NCBI GenBank assembly: GCA_025363655.1
Contig: JANYDK010000011.1
Span: forward strand, 1 to 64,000
Length of the DNA: 64,000 bases
Source: Deltaproteobacteria bacterium
Lineage (GTDB): Bacteria > Myxococcota_A > Polyangia > Polyangiales > JADJMO01
Direction: 5' to 3'
In this document: positions 53,263 to 61,760 of the stretch, in pieces
Layout: each line of letters opens with the position of its first letter
How positions within the stretch are numbered: position 1 is the first letter of the stretch
Notes under the pieces: model-generated
The model's input: the letters and a program-made list of their open reading frames with translations, nothing else
What the model was told of the DNA's origin: nothing
The model's database searches: none
Translations under genes and position numbers: made by a program

Positions 53263-55269
53263 CTACTCGAGCAAGTGCAGCACCTGGCCGAGGAGGACGA
53301 TGACGACGCCCATCAAGCTCTCGCCGGCGATGATGCCGCTGCTCATGGCGACGGTGTACTTCTCGGCCGAGTCCTTCTTCCACTTCATGTACATCCACGC
53401 GAGCAGCGCACCGATGAACATCGAGATCGAGTTGAAGCAAGGGATGACGAACGCGAGGCCGATGCCCATCGACGACGGGATGAACTGCTTCTTCTTGGGG
53501 AAGGCGAGCTCGAGGAGTGGCAGCGCGATGCCGATGAGGCCACCGATGACGAGGCCCCAGCGCGCGGTGTAGTGCAGTTGATGGAAGCCCTTCGAGAGCA
53601 GGTTGGCGACGCCCGCCCAGACTTGCGCTGAAGGAGCAGGGAATTTGGCCGATCCGAGATCGGCCGGCGTCTTCACCAAGACGTAGAACATCGGCACCAC
53701 GACGGCGGTCCCGACGAAGGTGCCGGCGAGCTGCGCGAGGAACTGTTTGCGCGGGTTGGCACCGAGCAAGTAGCCGCTCTTCAAGTCGGTGAGGAGGTCG
53801 GCCGAGCTGCCCGCGGCGCCGGCGGTGATGCTCGCGGTCATGAGGTTGGTGGTGATGTTCCCCGGCGCGAGGAGCCCGTACGTGAGCTGGGTGATCTTGC
53901 CCATCGCGCCGATCGGCGTGGTGTCGGTCTCTCCGGTCGCACGCGCGGCGACGATGCAGAGGATGAACGACAGCGCCACCGCGAGGACGCCGAAGAAGGC
54001 CGAGATGCCGAAGTAGACCTTGCCGACGATGACGATGCCGGTGGTGGCGAAGACCATTCCGAGGATGAACCAGCTCGGCGGCACCTCGACGCGCTCGAGC
54101 GCGGCCTCGGCGTCGGCGATGACCTGTTGTTCTTTCGTCAGCACCGCGCCCGTGTTCTTTTTGCTGCCGAAAATCGCGCCGAGTCCCTTGAACGCGCGGA
54201 CCACGGTGCGCCACTGCAGGGCGAACGTGAGGAGGCCACTGCTGACCATCAACGAGGCGCCGGTCCACAAGCTCCACGAGACGATGCCGCGATAGCCGAG
54301 GCTGGCGATGCCACCCTTGGCCATGATCCACGGCGCGAGGAACGCGTAGTTGATGAGACCGGCGACGACCATCGAGATGGTGGTGCGGAGACCCATGAGC
54401 GCGCCGGCCGCGATCATGATGAGGGAGCCTTCGAAGCCGATGGTGTACGCGGCGAGCGGCGAACCCGCGATGGTGAGCTTGGGGATCTCGAGGAAGCCGG
54501 GGAAGCCCTCTTGGCCCATCGCCTTGCCGAGCTTGGTGAGGAGCGTGCCCGGGTACGTGAGGATGCGCGTGACGATGCCGCCGCCCTCGGGCGCATGTGC
54601 GTCACGGAACCAGGCGACGAGCGCGCCGACGAGGCCCGAGTAGCCGAGCGCCTTCGACTTCTTCTGCGCCTCGATGCCCTCGGCGTGAAGACTCCGGAGC
54701 GTCTCGGCGGCAGCGATTCCACTCGGGAATTTGAGCTGTTCGATGTTGACCATCTGCCGCTTCATGGGGATGGCCATGACGGTGCCGAGGACCGCCAGGA
54801 AGTAGGTCCAGAGCGTCAGCGGGATCCAGTGGATGTGCTGCTTGTTGACGATGAGGTACGCGGCCATCGCCGACGTCATCACGCCGCCCGTCGAGTAGCC
54901 CGCCGACGACGCCGTCGACTGCATGCAGTTGTTCTCGAGGATGGTCATCTTCGGACCGAAGATGGAGGGCGCGATGCGCACCAGCGTCGAGTAGATGGTG
55001 TACGAGAGCACGCACGCGGTGATGGCGACGCCGAGGCCCCAGCCCGTCTTCAGACCGACGTAGAGGTTCTGCAGCGAGAGCGCGCCGCCGAGGATGGCGC
55101 CCATCAAGATCGCGCGGAAGGTCGCCTGCTTGACGTGATCGCCTTGGTAGACCTCGCGCAGCCACTTGGTCTCGATCGCGAGCGCCGCGTCGCCGGTGAT
55201 CGGCGGGGCCTCCTTCACGACGTCGGCGGAGTCATCGGGGGTGGGGTCGGCGTGCGCGGGAGCGGACAT
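53263..55269 (-). CDS. OPT-family oligopeptide/metal-chelate transporter
   Basis: A 668-residue polytopic membrane protein with 14-16 segments. Its N-terminal half contains SLQNLYVGLKTGWGLGVAIT, ENNCMQSTASSAGYSTGGVM and NIEQLKFPSGIAAAETLRSL, which are signatures of the OPT superfamily (peptide or metal-siderophore uptake). C-terminal part includes TDTTPIGAMGKITQL, DLLTDLKSGYLLGANPRKQF and MGIGLAFVIPCFNSISMFIG. The substrate cannot be inferred. The ATG at 55269 is chosen as the beginning of the soluble N-tail. It converges on the small lipoprotein gene. Confidence 0.92.
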   Translation of the reverse strand: MSAPAHADPTPDDSADVVKEAPPITGDAALAIETKWLREVYQGDHVKQATFRAILMGAILGGALSLQNLYVGLKTGWGLGVAITACVLSYTIYSTLVRIAPSIFGPKMTILENNCMQSTASSAGYSTGGVMTSAMAAYLIVNKQHIHWIPLTLWTYFLAVLGTVMAIPMKRQMVNIEQLKFPSGIAAAETLRSLHAEGIEAQKKSKALGYSGLVGALVAWFRDAHAPEGGGIVTRILTYPGTLLTKLGKAMGQEGFPGFLEIPKLTIAGSPLAAYTIGFEGSLIMIAAGALMGLRTTISMVVAGLINYAFLAPWIMAKGGIASLGYRGIVSWSLWTGASLMVSSGLLTFALQWRTVVRAFKGLGAIFGSKKNTGAVLTKEQQVIADAEAALERVEVPPSWFILGMVFATTGIVIVGKVYFGISAFFGVLAVALSFILCIVAARATGETDTTPIGAMGKITQLTYGLLAPGNITTNLMTASITAGAAGSSADLLTDLKSGYLLGANPRKQFLAQLAGTFVGTAVVVPMFYVLVKTPADLGSAKFPAPSAQVWAGVANLLSKGFHQLHYTARWGLVIGGLIGIALPLLELAFPKKKQFIPSSMGIGLAFVIPCFNSISMFIGALLAWMYMKWKKDSAEKYTVAMSSGIIAGESLMGVVIVLLGQVLHLLE

Positions 55270-55362
55270 CTCGGCGCGATCTACGCGCAACCGACGCGGG
55301 ACGGAAGGTGTCGTCGCAGGGCTGTAATGACGCGCTGCGCACGCAATGGATAGCAAAGCTAT

Positions 55363-55992
55363 CTACATCACGGGATGCGGCACCATGTCCCGCGGACGGG
55401 GCATGAGGAGCGCGCGCAACGCCTCGGGCGCGATGCCGAGCTCGTCACCGACACGCGCCAACACGAGGTCGACGACGCGTCGGTTGGGCGGCGAAAGGAG
55501 TCGAGGAAACCAGCCGATCCACGCGCGGGCGAGCTCGGCCTCGGCGAGCGTGGGGATCGCCGCCGCGAGCTCGTCCTCGGTGGGCACCGCCTGCGCGAAG
55601 GCCGAGCGACGCGTCTCCATCGCGATCCAGAGCTTGATCGCGAGCGCACCCCGCAACCCGCGGTGATACCCGAAGAGCCCGCGCACCCACGTCGGCAAGG
55701 TGACGACGTCGATGGGGTCGGTCTTCTCCAGCAGCGCCGCGAGGGAGTCGCGTCGTTCTTCGAGGAGCTTGAAGGCGACCCGATCGAGCTCGGCGAGGAC
55801 GCCGGGAAACGCACGCGAGAGCGCCCGCAGCTCGTCCCGCGAGGGCTCGTGAGGCACGCCACGGGCGACGTCGGCGTCGCTGGCGAGCCGGAGCCGCATC
55901 ATCGTCAGATACTTCTCGTGCAACCTCTCGAGCTCGCCACGCAGCTCGGCAGGCCCAGGCGCGCTCAGCGCGTCACTCACCTCACGCGTCAC
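55363..55992 (-). CDS. Hypothetical helical protein
   Basis: A 209-residue protein, soluble and mostly helical, with ELRGELERLHEKYLTMMRLR near the N-terminus and VVTLPTWVRGLFGYHRGLRG in the middle. It ends with LLMPRPRDMVPHPVM. I do not recognise the family. It starts five bases after the transglutaminase stop and is probably co-transcribed with that gene. The OPT transporter gene follows 93 bases downstream. Confidence 0.6.
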   Translation of the reverse strand: MTREVSDALSAPGPAELRGELERLHEKYLTMMRLRLASDADVARGVPHEPSRDELRALSRAFPGVLAELDRVAFKLLEERRDSLAALLEKTDPIDVVTLPTWVRGLFGYHRGLRGALAIKLWIAMETRRSAFAQAVPTEDELAAAIPTLAEAELARAWIGWFPRLLSPPNRRVVDLVLARVGDELGIAPEALRALLMPRPRDMVPHPVM

Positions 55993-55997
55993 GCCGG

Positions 55998-57617
55998 CTA
56001 CTCACTCGAGCCAGGTCCGCACGTGCCGGCACCGGGCGTGTGGGCGATCACGGTGTAGTCACCGAGCGGCATGTCGCTGGGGATCGAGACCTTGCCGTCG
56101 AAGTTGCCGTCGGCGTCGGTGAGCAACTGCCCAGCGATGCGCTCGAGGCCGGCCCCCGTCTGTTTGAGGACGATTTCGACGCGCACCGCTTTGCATCCGG
56201 TGCCATCGCTGGCGACGAGTCGGCCCTTCACCGCCAACGATTTGCTCCGCAGCACCTCGTGGGGATCGTCGGCGACGCCATTGAGCGTCATCGTCACCTT
56301 CGAAGGTGGCGCGGCAGGTGCGGGTGGCGGCGTCGATCCGGTCGCCGTCGGCGCCGGCGGCGGGGTGGTCGGCGACGGCGTCGGCGTCTTCGTCGTCGGC
56401 GGGACGAGGTCGCTTCCCTTCGTCGCCCCTGTCGGCCACGGGAACGGATCGGGCGGCGGCTCGAACGCAGGCTGCGGCTTCTCTGGCTTCTCGGTCTTGT
56501 CGTCGAGGATTCGACCAGCCCCACCGAGATCGACGCGACGCCAGAGATAGCCGTCGAAGACCTCGACCCACGCATGCGCCTCGTTGAAGACGAAGCGCGA
56601 AGGGATGCCCTGGCCGAGCGCGGTGATCATCATGGCGAAGGCGCGGTGACGACAAACACCCTTCTTTCCTCGCGCGAGATCCATGTAGATGTCGCCGGTC
56701 ATCGGCGGGGGATCTTCGCTGTCCTTGAAAGCGCGGAAGTAGGCGACCATCGTTCGAATGGCCTCTGCCGGACGCATCGTCGTCTTGTCGACGCCGATCT
56801 CCTTGGCGATGATCTCGGCGTTCTTCTGCACCGACGAAGGGAGCACCGCGACCATCGACGCCGGGATGTCGCTCCAGTCGAAGGCCGACGACTCACCGGC
56901 GAAGGCGTCGCGCGGCGAAGCGAACTCGAGGACGAGGCGCGCCGGCCCACCGCCCTCGGCGATGATGAAGAGGTTGTCGGCGCTGTCGCGCTCGAGGCGG
57001 AAGCCCATGTGCTTGCCGCCGCTCATCGGCGAGAGATACGCCTTCTTGACGATCGACCCGGCGACCGGCGTCGGGATGCGAATCGGCTCGCCCGCCTTCA
57101 GCTCGAGCGCGATGTCGGCGAAGAACGGATCGATCGGCTCCTTCGGCGAGACCTCTTTGGTGAGGTCGACGGGGCTGCGATAGGTGCCGCGCACGCGCAG
57201 CTTGTAGTCGGGATCGACACTGTCGAAGGCCGCCAGACGCTTGAAGGGCGCGAGCGAAGGTCGAAACGGATCGTCGTAGGGGAGCGAGTCGACACGGCGC
57301 GCGTCACGATCAGCGGTGAAGGAGTCGTCGGGGACGGCGCTCTTCGTCGAATAGGTCGGCGTCTTGCCGGGGACGATCGGCCGACCGACGTCGGGAGCGG
57401 TGACCTTGCCGCTCCGCGTCTGCAACTCGGCGGCGAACCCACCCTCGATGGTGACCGCGCCGAGATCGCCGTCGGTGGTCGGATCGTACGGCACGTACTC
57501 GTGAAGCAGCGGCCCGCTGGTCTGCGCCAAGGCCGGCACCGCGACGCCGAGCGCGACGGCCAAGAGTGGCCAGCGGAGGGCGGCCAAGCGAGGACGGGAG
57601 CGAGCGTGCTTCGCCAT
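55998..57617 (-). CDS. Exported transglutaminase-like protein
   Basis: A 539-residue protein. Signal peptide (ALRWPLLAVALGVAVPALAQ), a beta-rich N-terminal region, then a transglutaminase-like core near residues 290-370: catalytic Cys in ARGKKGVCRHRAFAMMITAL, His in FNEAHAWVEVFDGYLWRRVD, with the Asp in the same strand (VDLGG). The triad is complete, so peptidase or cross-linking activity is possible. A Pro/Thr-rich linker (TKTPTPSPTTPPPAPTATG) leads to a C-terminal Ig-like domain (GCKAVRVEIVLKQTGAGL, DADGNFDGKVSIPSDMPLGD). Confidence 0.88.
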   Translation of the reverse strand: MAKHARSRPRLAALRWPLLAVALGVAVPALAQTSGPLLHEYVPYDPTTDGDLGAVTIEGGFAAELQTRSGKVTAPDVGRPIVPGKTPTYSTKSAVPDDSFTADRDARRVDSLPYDDPFRPSLAPFKRLAAFDSVDPDYKLRVRGTYRSPVDLTKEVSPKEPIDPFFADIALELKAGEPIRIPTPVAGSIVKKAYLSPMSGGKHMGFRLERDSADNLFIIAEGGGPARLVLEFASPRDAFAGESSAFDWSDIPASMVAVLPSSVQKNAEIIAKEIGVDKTTMRPAEAIRTMVAYFRAFKDSEDPPPMTGDIYMDLARGKKGVCRHRAFAMMITALGQGIPSRFVFNEAHAWVEVFDGYLWRRVDLGGAGRILDDKTEKPEKPQPAFEPPPDPFPWPTGATKGSDLVPPTTKTPTPSPTTPPPAPTATGSTPPPAPAAPPSKVTMTLNGVADDPHEVLRSKSLAVKGRLVASDGTGCKAVRVEIVLKQTGAGLERIAGQLLTDADGNFDGKVSIPSDMPLGDYTVIAHTPGAGTCGPGSSE

Positions 57618-57668
57618 GTGGTTGTAGACGCGCCAGGAGCGCGGAAGTTCCAGGCTAGCAGAGGCTCA

Positions 57669-57738
57669 GGCAACCGAGCGGAGCGAGATTGATCGAAGCG
57701 GCCAAAGTGGCGGAGCAATCTTTGGCGAAAACGAGAAG
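57669..57738 (+). repeat. Dispersed ~70-bp repeat, copy 2
   Basis: Matches the minus strand of 154-222. The hairpin core GCCAAAG...CTTTGGC is kept, although the inner pairs are weaker. It fills most of the gap between the transglutaminase start and the UDP-glucose pyrophosphorylase stop. Confidence 0.7.
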
Positions 57739-57739
57739 C

Positions 57740-58864
57740 TCAGGGCGCGACGCCCCGATCGCGCGCAATCGCCTGAATTTCCGAGCGACGGGCGTCGAGC
57801 TCGGGGCCGTCTTTCACCGGGAGAAAGCGGGTGGCGAGGCCGTCGCGCGGCACCTTGACGAAGCGAGTGTCGAGCCAGCTCGTGAGCTCGCCGAGGAGGC
57901 GCTCGAACTGTACGGCGTCACGCTCTTCGACCTTCTTGCGAACCTCGAAATACGTCCAATTCGGCCGCAAATCGCGGACCGCGCGGGCGTCGACGAGGAA
58001 CGTGTTGGTGTTGAAGGTGCGCACTTTGTTGGCGTCGAAGCCCTTGGGGAGGCGGAACTCTTCGAGCACCACCGGACGTCCGTCCCAGCGCGCGGGAATT
58101 CCGCCGCGATCGGTGCCGACCTTGTCGACCAGCTCGACCGACAGTGGCGCGCCGTGACCGAGGTGCCAGCCGAGGATCGACGGATCGACCGTCGCGCCGA
58201 GGTTGTCGATGTTGGCGATCCACAAAGTCTTGCCGCCGCGCGCCACGAACTCGTCGAGCAGCCCCGAGCGCTTGAGCGCGTCCGGGAGATCGCCGTGGCC
58301 GGTGGCGTGGAGGCTCGGAACGCCGCCTTCGCCCTTGAAAATTTGACCTTCGGGAGTGAGACGAAGCGAGATGTCTTGCTCGAAGGTGGCGATCTCACGG
58401 CCACCTTCGCGGTGCGGCGCGAGGGCGTTCTCGATCGCCTTGCTGGTGGCGAACGAGGTCATCAGCCAGAGCGGAACCTTCCCGCCGAACTTCTGCAAGA
58501 GCACGTCGATTTCGCGGACGCGGTAGCCGAGGAAGCTGATGCCCGGGAGCGCCTCGACGAGCGCCTTGACGACGCCGCCCATCCGCGTGGCCATTCCCCC
58601 GGCGAGCACCACGAAGGCGACCTCACCGCGCGCGATCGCCGCCCGACCGCGTTCGAGCGCCAGCGCACCTTCGGCAGTGGCAGCTGCCGGCGCCGGGACG
58701 ACGTCTTCGGGACGTGGCGCCTCGACGAGCCCGCCGACCCGGTTGTCACCCTTGCCGATGCGCGCCGCCCACTCTTCCAAGCGAGATTTCTCGAAGCCGC
58801 AGCGTTCGAGCTGTTCGCGCGCCTCTATCGGCAGCGACTCCAAGACCTTCGCGATCGACCGCAT
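57740..58864 (-). CDS. UDP-glucose/UDP-sugar pyrophosphorylase (UDPGP type)
   Basis: A 374-residue enzyme of the eukaryotic-type UDPGP family, making nucleotide-sugar from UTP and sugar-1-phosphate. The nucleotide-binding motif is VAFVVLAGGMATRMGGVVKA, followed by VPLWLMTSFATSKAIENALA, the uridine-binding GEGGVPSLHATGHGDLPDAL and the sugar-binding WIANIDNLGATVDPSILGWH. FNTNTFLVDARAVRDL matches the conserved FNTNN segment. It is shorter than eukaryotic enzymes (about 500). Whether it uses glucose-1-P or GlcNAc-1-P is not decided by the sequence. Confidence 0.92.
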   Translation of the reverse strand: MRSIAKVLESLPIEAREQLERCGFEKSRLEEWAARIGKGDNRVGGLVEAPRPEDVVPAPAAATAEGALALERGRAAIARGEVAFVVLAGGMATRMGGVVKALVEALPGISFLGYRVREIDVLLQKFGGKVPLWLMTSFATSKAIENALAPHREGGREIATFEQDISLRLTPEGQIFKGEGGVPSLHATGHGDLPDALKRSGLLDEFVARGGKTLWIANIDNLGATVDPSILGWHLGHGAPLSVELVDKVGTDRGGIPARWDGRPVVLEEFRLPKGFDANKVRTFNTNTFLVDARAVRDLRPNWTYFEVRKKVEERDAVQFERLLGELTSWLDTRFVKVPRDGLATRFLPVKDGPELDARRSEIQAIARDRGVAP

Positions 58865-59041
58865 CTCCCCTTTGGCCCCTCCGAGTGAGCGTACAAGAAG
58901 GCGCGACGCCCCGCGCGCAAATCGAGCGCCGGTCGATCTCGCATCGCTCGGTCACCGGACAGGTTCGCTCGGTCGCCGGACTACAAGGGACGGAACGTGC
59001 GCGACGTTGCATCTTCGGTACGATGACGCGTGGTGGGGTGG

Positions 59042-59365
59042 ATGGGACGCTTACATAAACTTTCTATGCAGTTGACGAGCGCCGCGGCGATGCTGGCGTC
59101 GAGCGCATGCGTCGTCGTCGCCAGTCGCGGACCGCGCGCCGAGATCAGCGCGCCGCCGCCGGCACCTGCCTACGAGTCACCCGTCGCGTGTGATCCCGGC
59201 TACGCGCGCGTGCCCGGCCACTGGCAGTGGAACGGCTACCAATACGTGTGGATCTCTCAGCGCTGCGTCTATCGCCCGGGCTACCGCTACGTCGAGGGCA
59301 GCTACACCACCTGCGGGGACGGCTACTGCTACCGCGAGGGCACCTGGATCGTGATCGGGAACTAG
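59042..59365 (+). CDS. Small YXWQ-type lipoprotein
   Basis: A 107-residue protein with a lipobox (MLASSAC) and a mature part rich in Tyr, Trp, Cys and Gly: YARVPGHWQWNGYQYVWISQ, RCVYRPGYRYVEG, CGDGYCYREGTW. The G-H-W-x-W-x-G-x-x-Y-x-W pattern is the YXWGXW repeat seen in small exported proteins of proteobacteria and myxobacteria, function unknown. The start at 59042 gives a basic n-region for the signal peptide; ATG at 59066 is an alternative. Confidence 0.65.
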   Translation: MGRLHKLSMQLTSAAAMLASSACVVVASRGPRAEISAPPPAPAYESPVACDPGYARVPGHWQWNGYQYVWISQRCVYRPGYRYVEGSYTTCGDGYCYREGTWIVIGN

Positions 59366-59388
59366 GCCCACTGCAACAGTCGGCAGGC

Positions 59389-59406
59389 CCCCGGCGACGG
59401 CCGGGG
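59389..59406. terminator. Hairpin between convergent genes
   Basis: CCCCGGC (59389-59395) and GCCGGGG (59400-59406) with loop GACG form a strong GC stem 24 bases after the lipoprotein stop. There is no T-run, so termination is uncertain; it could serve both convergent genes. Confidence 0.4.
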
Positions 59407-59428
59407 ATGCAACTACCAACAGCTCCGC

Positions 59429-60496
59429 CTAAGGGTTGACGAAGGCGACGTTGATCGCGTTCTCGAAGACCTCGAGGTCGCGGCGGCCGATTTCGACGGG
59501 CTCGGAGCCAGCGGTGAGAACACCGCGGGTGACTGCTTGCAAGTGCTTGCTCGGCCCGGTGATGGGGACGTTGACGATGACGACGAGGCCGGCGCGCGAG
59601 GTCCACGTGGCGCTCGGCGCAGGGAGCTCGAGGTCGCTGAGGAAGAGTCGACAGATGGCCGAACCATCGCACTTGCCGAACTTGAGGTTGCTGCTCGCTT
59701 CGACGTCGACGACCTCGACCGAGGCGTTGCCGACGTAGCGATTCTGGCAGTCGACGATGCGGCTGGCGAAGATGCCGGTGCCCGCGGGCATGATGTAATC
59801 GGCCTTGCCGGTGACCGCGAGCGCGAGGGTGCCGTACTCGGACTGGCGCAATGCGTTGATGACGATCGGCGGCGCGCCCACCTTGGTCGGGGCGAGGAGA
59901 TCGGTGGTGTAGAAGCGACGAATCGTCTTCTTCGGATCGGGATCGTCGACCATCTTCACGCGGTATGCGACGCGCTCGCCGGCGGGGAGCTTGAACGTCG
60001 CCATGCCCTTGTCGTCGGTGATGACGTGGAGGTCGGGCACGGCCGTGTCGTTCTTGAAGGAGTTCGAATAGAAGACGTCGTATTCGCCGCCGCCGATGAC
60101 GTCGGCCTTGCCGGTGCCGCCGAAGGCAACCAGGTCGAGCGTGACGTCGATGAGCTGACCGGAGGGCGCGTTGGCGTCGTCGGTGGCGTCGAAGTCGGCG
60201 TCGTTGATCGGGCCGGCGTCGCGCGGCTTGCCGATGCAGGAGAAGTCCGCCGGCTGGTTCGAACACTTCGAGCTGTCGTCGCCGAGAAGACACGGCGCGC
60301 CGGTCGAATCGACGAAGACGGTGAGCGGCGGCTGGGTCGGCGTGCTGTCGACCTTGGCGGTGTCCTCGATGATGACCGGGTTGGTGTCGGGCTTGGCGTC
60401 GTCGTTGTGGAACGAGCACGCCGCCGGAGAACCGAGGAGCGCGACCAGCACGCACCCGCACGATGAGCCCACTGCCATCCAAGCCAAGCGACGCAT
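59429..60496 (-). CDS. Lipoprotein with Asp/Thr linker and beta-domain
   Basis: A 355-residue protein. Signal peptide MRRLAWMAVGSSCGCVLVAL with lipobox SPAAC, then a linker of about 30 residues (DTNPVIIEDTAKVDSTPTQP) and a beta-rich body. Strands such as IDVTLDLVAFGGTGKADVIG, GMATFKLPAGERVAYRVKMV, LVVIVNVPITGPSKHLQAV suggest two Ig-like or bacterial carboxypeptidase-regulatory-like domains. Cysteine pairs (CQNRY, CDGSAIC) may form disulfides. The ATG at 60496 is favoured by GGAGGAGC about 10 bases upstream. Role unknown. Confidence 0.8.
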   Translation of the reverse strand: MRRLAWMAVGSSCGCVLVALLGSPAACSFHNDDAKPDTNPVIIEDTAKVDSTPTQPPLTVFVDSTGAPCLLGDDSSKCSNQPADFSCIGKPRDAGPINDADFDATDDANAPSGQLIDVTLDLVAFGGTGKADVIGGGEYDVFYSNSFKNDTAVPDLHVITDDKGMATFKLPAGERVAYRVKMVDDPDPKKTIRRFYTTDLLAPTKVGAPPIVINALRQSEYGTLALAVTGKADYIMPAGTGIFASRIVDCQNRYVGNASVEVVDVEASSNLKFGKCDGSAICRLFLSDLELPAPSATWTSRAGLVVIVNVPITGPSKHLQAVTRGVLTAGSEPVEIGRRDLEVFENAINVAFVNP

Positions 60497-60572
60497 GTTC
60501 ACAGGCAGCTCCTCCAATTTATGGACCAAATAGGGCTAGCAGCACCCGCGGCCACGTCAACCATTCAGCGCA

Positions 60573-60587
60573 GTTGCAATCTGCAAC
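60573..60587. promoter_or_regulatory. Short perfect inverted repeat upstream of a lipoprotein gene
   Basis: GTTGCA (60573-60578) and TGCAAC (60582-60587) are separated by three bases. It lies in the 135-base gap between the pilT-like stop and the lipoprotein start, about 80 bases upstream of the latter; a candidate operator. Confidence 0.3.
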
Positions 60588-60631
60588 GCCGCGCGCTCGG
60601 AAGCCGCCCTCGCGCAGCGGTTTCCAAAGCC

Positions 60632-61690
60632 TCAGAACGTCATCGCCGCGCGCGCGATGTCCTTGTCCATCACACCGGCGGCGACGAGTTGCTTCAAGTG
60701 CATTTCGAACGTCTGCATCCCGTAGGGATGGACGCCCTTCTCCATGCACTCCTTCAACGTCGGGTTGTTCTCTGGCCGCTTGATCGCTTCGCGCACCGTG
60801 CCGGTGACGACGAGAATCTCCGCGGCGAGGACGAGCCCGGCGCCGTCTTTTTTCGGCAAGAGACGCTGGGCGATGATGCCTTGAAGGTTGTCGCCGATGC
60901 GCTCACGCAGCTCTTGGACGTTGGAGTTGGGCGAGAGCGCGAGCATGCGGCCGACGGTGCGCGTGACATCGGGCGTGTGCAGCGTCGAGAGGACGAGGTG
61001 GCCCGTCTCCGCCGACTTGAGGGCGATGTCCATCGTCTCTTCGTCGCGGATCTCGCCGACCTGAATGACGTCGGGATCTTGGCGGAGCGCGGCGCGAAGG
61101 GCCGAGGCGAAGTTGTCGGTGTCGAGGCCGACCTCACGCTGCGAGACGCTCGAGAGCTCGTCGGCGTGGAGGAACTCGATGGGATCTTCGATGGTGACGA
61201 TGTGGAGCGCGCGCGTCCGGTTCATTTCGCCGATCATCGCCGCCAGGGTCGACGACTTGCCGTTGCCGGCAGCGCCCACGCAGAGCACGAGCCCGCGATC
61301 TTTCTCGGCGAACTGCTTGCACGCCACCGGACATCCGAGCTGATCGAACGTCGGGATGGTCTGCGGAATGGCGCGCATCACCACCGCCAACGTGCCGCGC
61401 TGACGATAGACGTTGACGCGAAAACGCCCGCCGCCTCGCAGCGAATAGCTGGTGTCGTACTGCTTCAACCCCGGGAGCTCGGAGCGCACCTTGGCGTCGC
61501 GGATGACGTGCTTGGCCATCGCCTCGGTGTCGTCGGGCTTCAGCTTGTCGGTCTTGAAGTAGACCATGTCGCCGCGAATGCGCGCCCCCGGCGGCTGCCC
61601 GACCTTGAGATGCACGTCGCTGGCGTTGGCCGCCACGGCCTTCATCAAGATCTGCTGAAAATAGTCTTCGGCGTCGTACGGCGTCGGCAT
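60632..61690 (-). CDS. pilT: PilT/PilU-family type IV pilus ATPase
   Basis: A 352-residue hexameric secretion ATPase of the PilT class. Motifs: N-terminal ASDVHLKVGQPPGARIRGDM, Walker A GAAGNGKSST (usual form GPTGSGKST), Asp box VTIEDPIEFLH, Walker B VIQVGEIRDEETMDIALKSA and His box ETGHLVLSTLHT. The C-terminal AIRNLIRE motif of PilT is replaced by AIKRPENNPTLKECMEKG, similar in position to PilU. It should power pilus retraction or help PilT. No other pil gene is nearby. Start ATG at 61690; the divergent MATE gene lies 70 bases away. Confidence 0.9.
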   Translation of the reverse strand: MPTPYDAEDYFQQILMKAVAANASDVHLKVGQPPGARIRGDMVYFKTDKLKPDDTEAMAKHVIRDAKVRSELPGLKQYDTSYSLRGGGRFRVNVYRQRGTLAVVMRAIPQTIPTFDQLGCPVACKQFAEKDRGLVLCVGAAGNGKSSTLAAMIGEMNRTRALHIVTIEDPIEFLHADELSSVSQREVGLDTDNFASALRAALRQDPDVIQVGEIRDEETMDIALKSAETGHLVLSTLHTPDVTRTVGRMLALSPNSNVQELRERIGDNLQGIIAQRLLPKKDGAGLVLAAEILVVTGTVREAIKRPENNPTLKECMEKGVHPYGMQTFEMHLKQLVAAGVMDKDIARAAMTF

Positions 61691-61760
61691 CCAGCTGGCA
61701 GTCTATCCGAAGGCAGGCCACCCTCGCGCTCCGAAGGCGGGCTTGCTACGAAGGTGCCGA

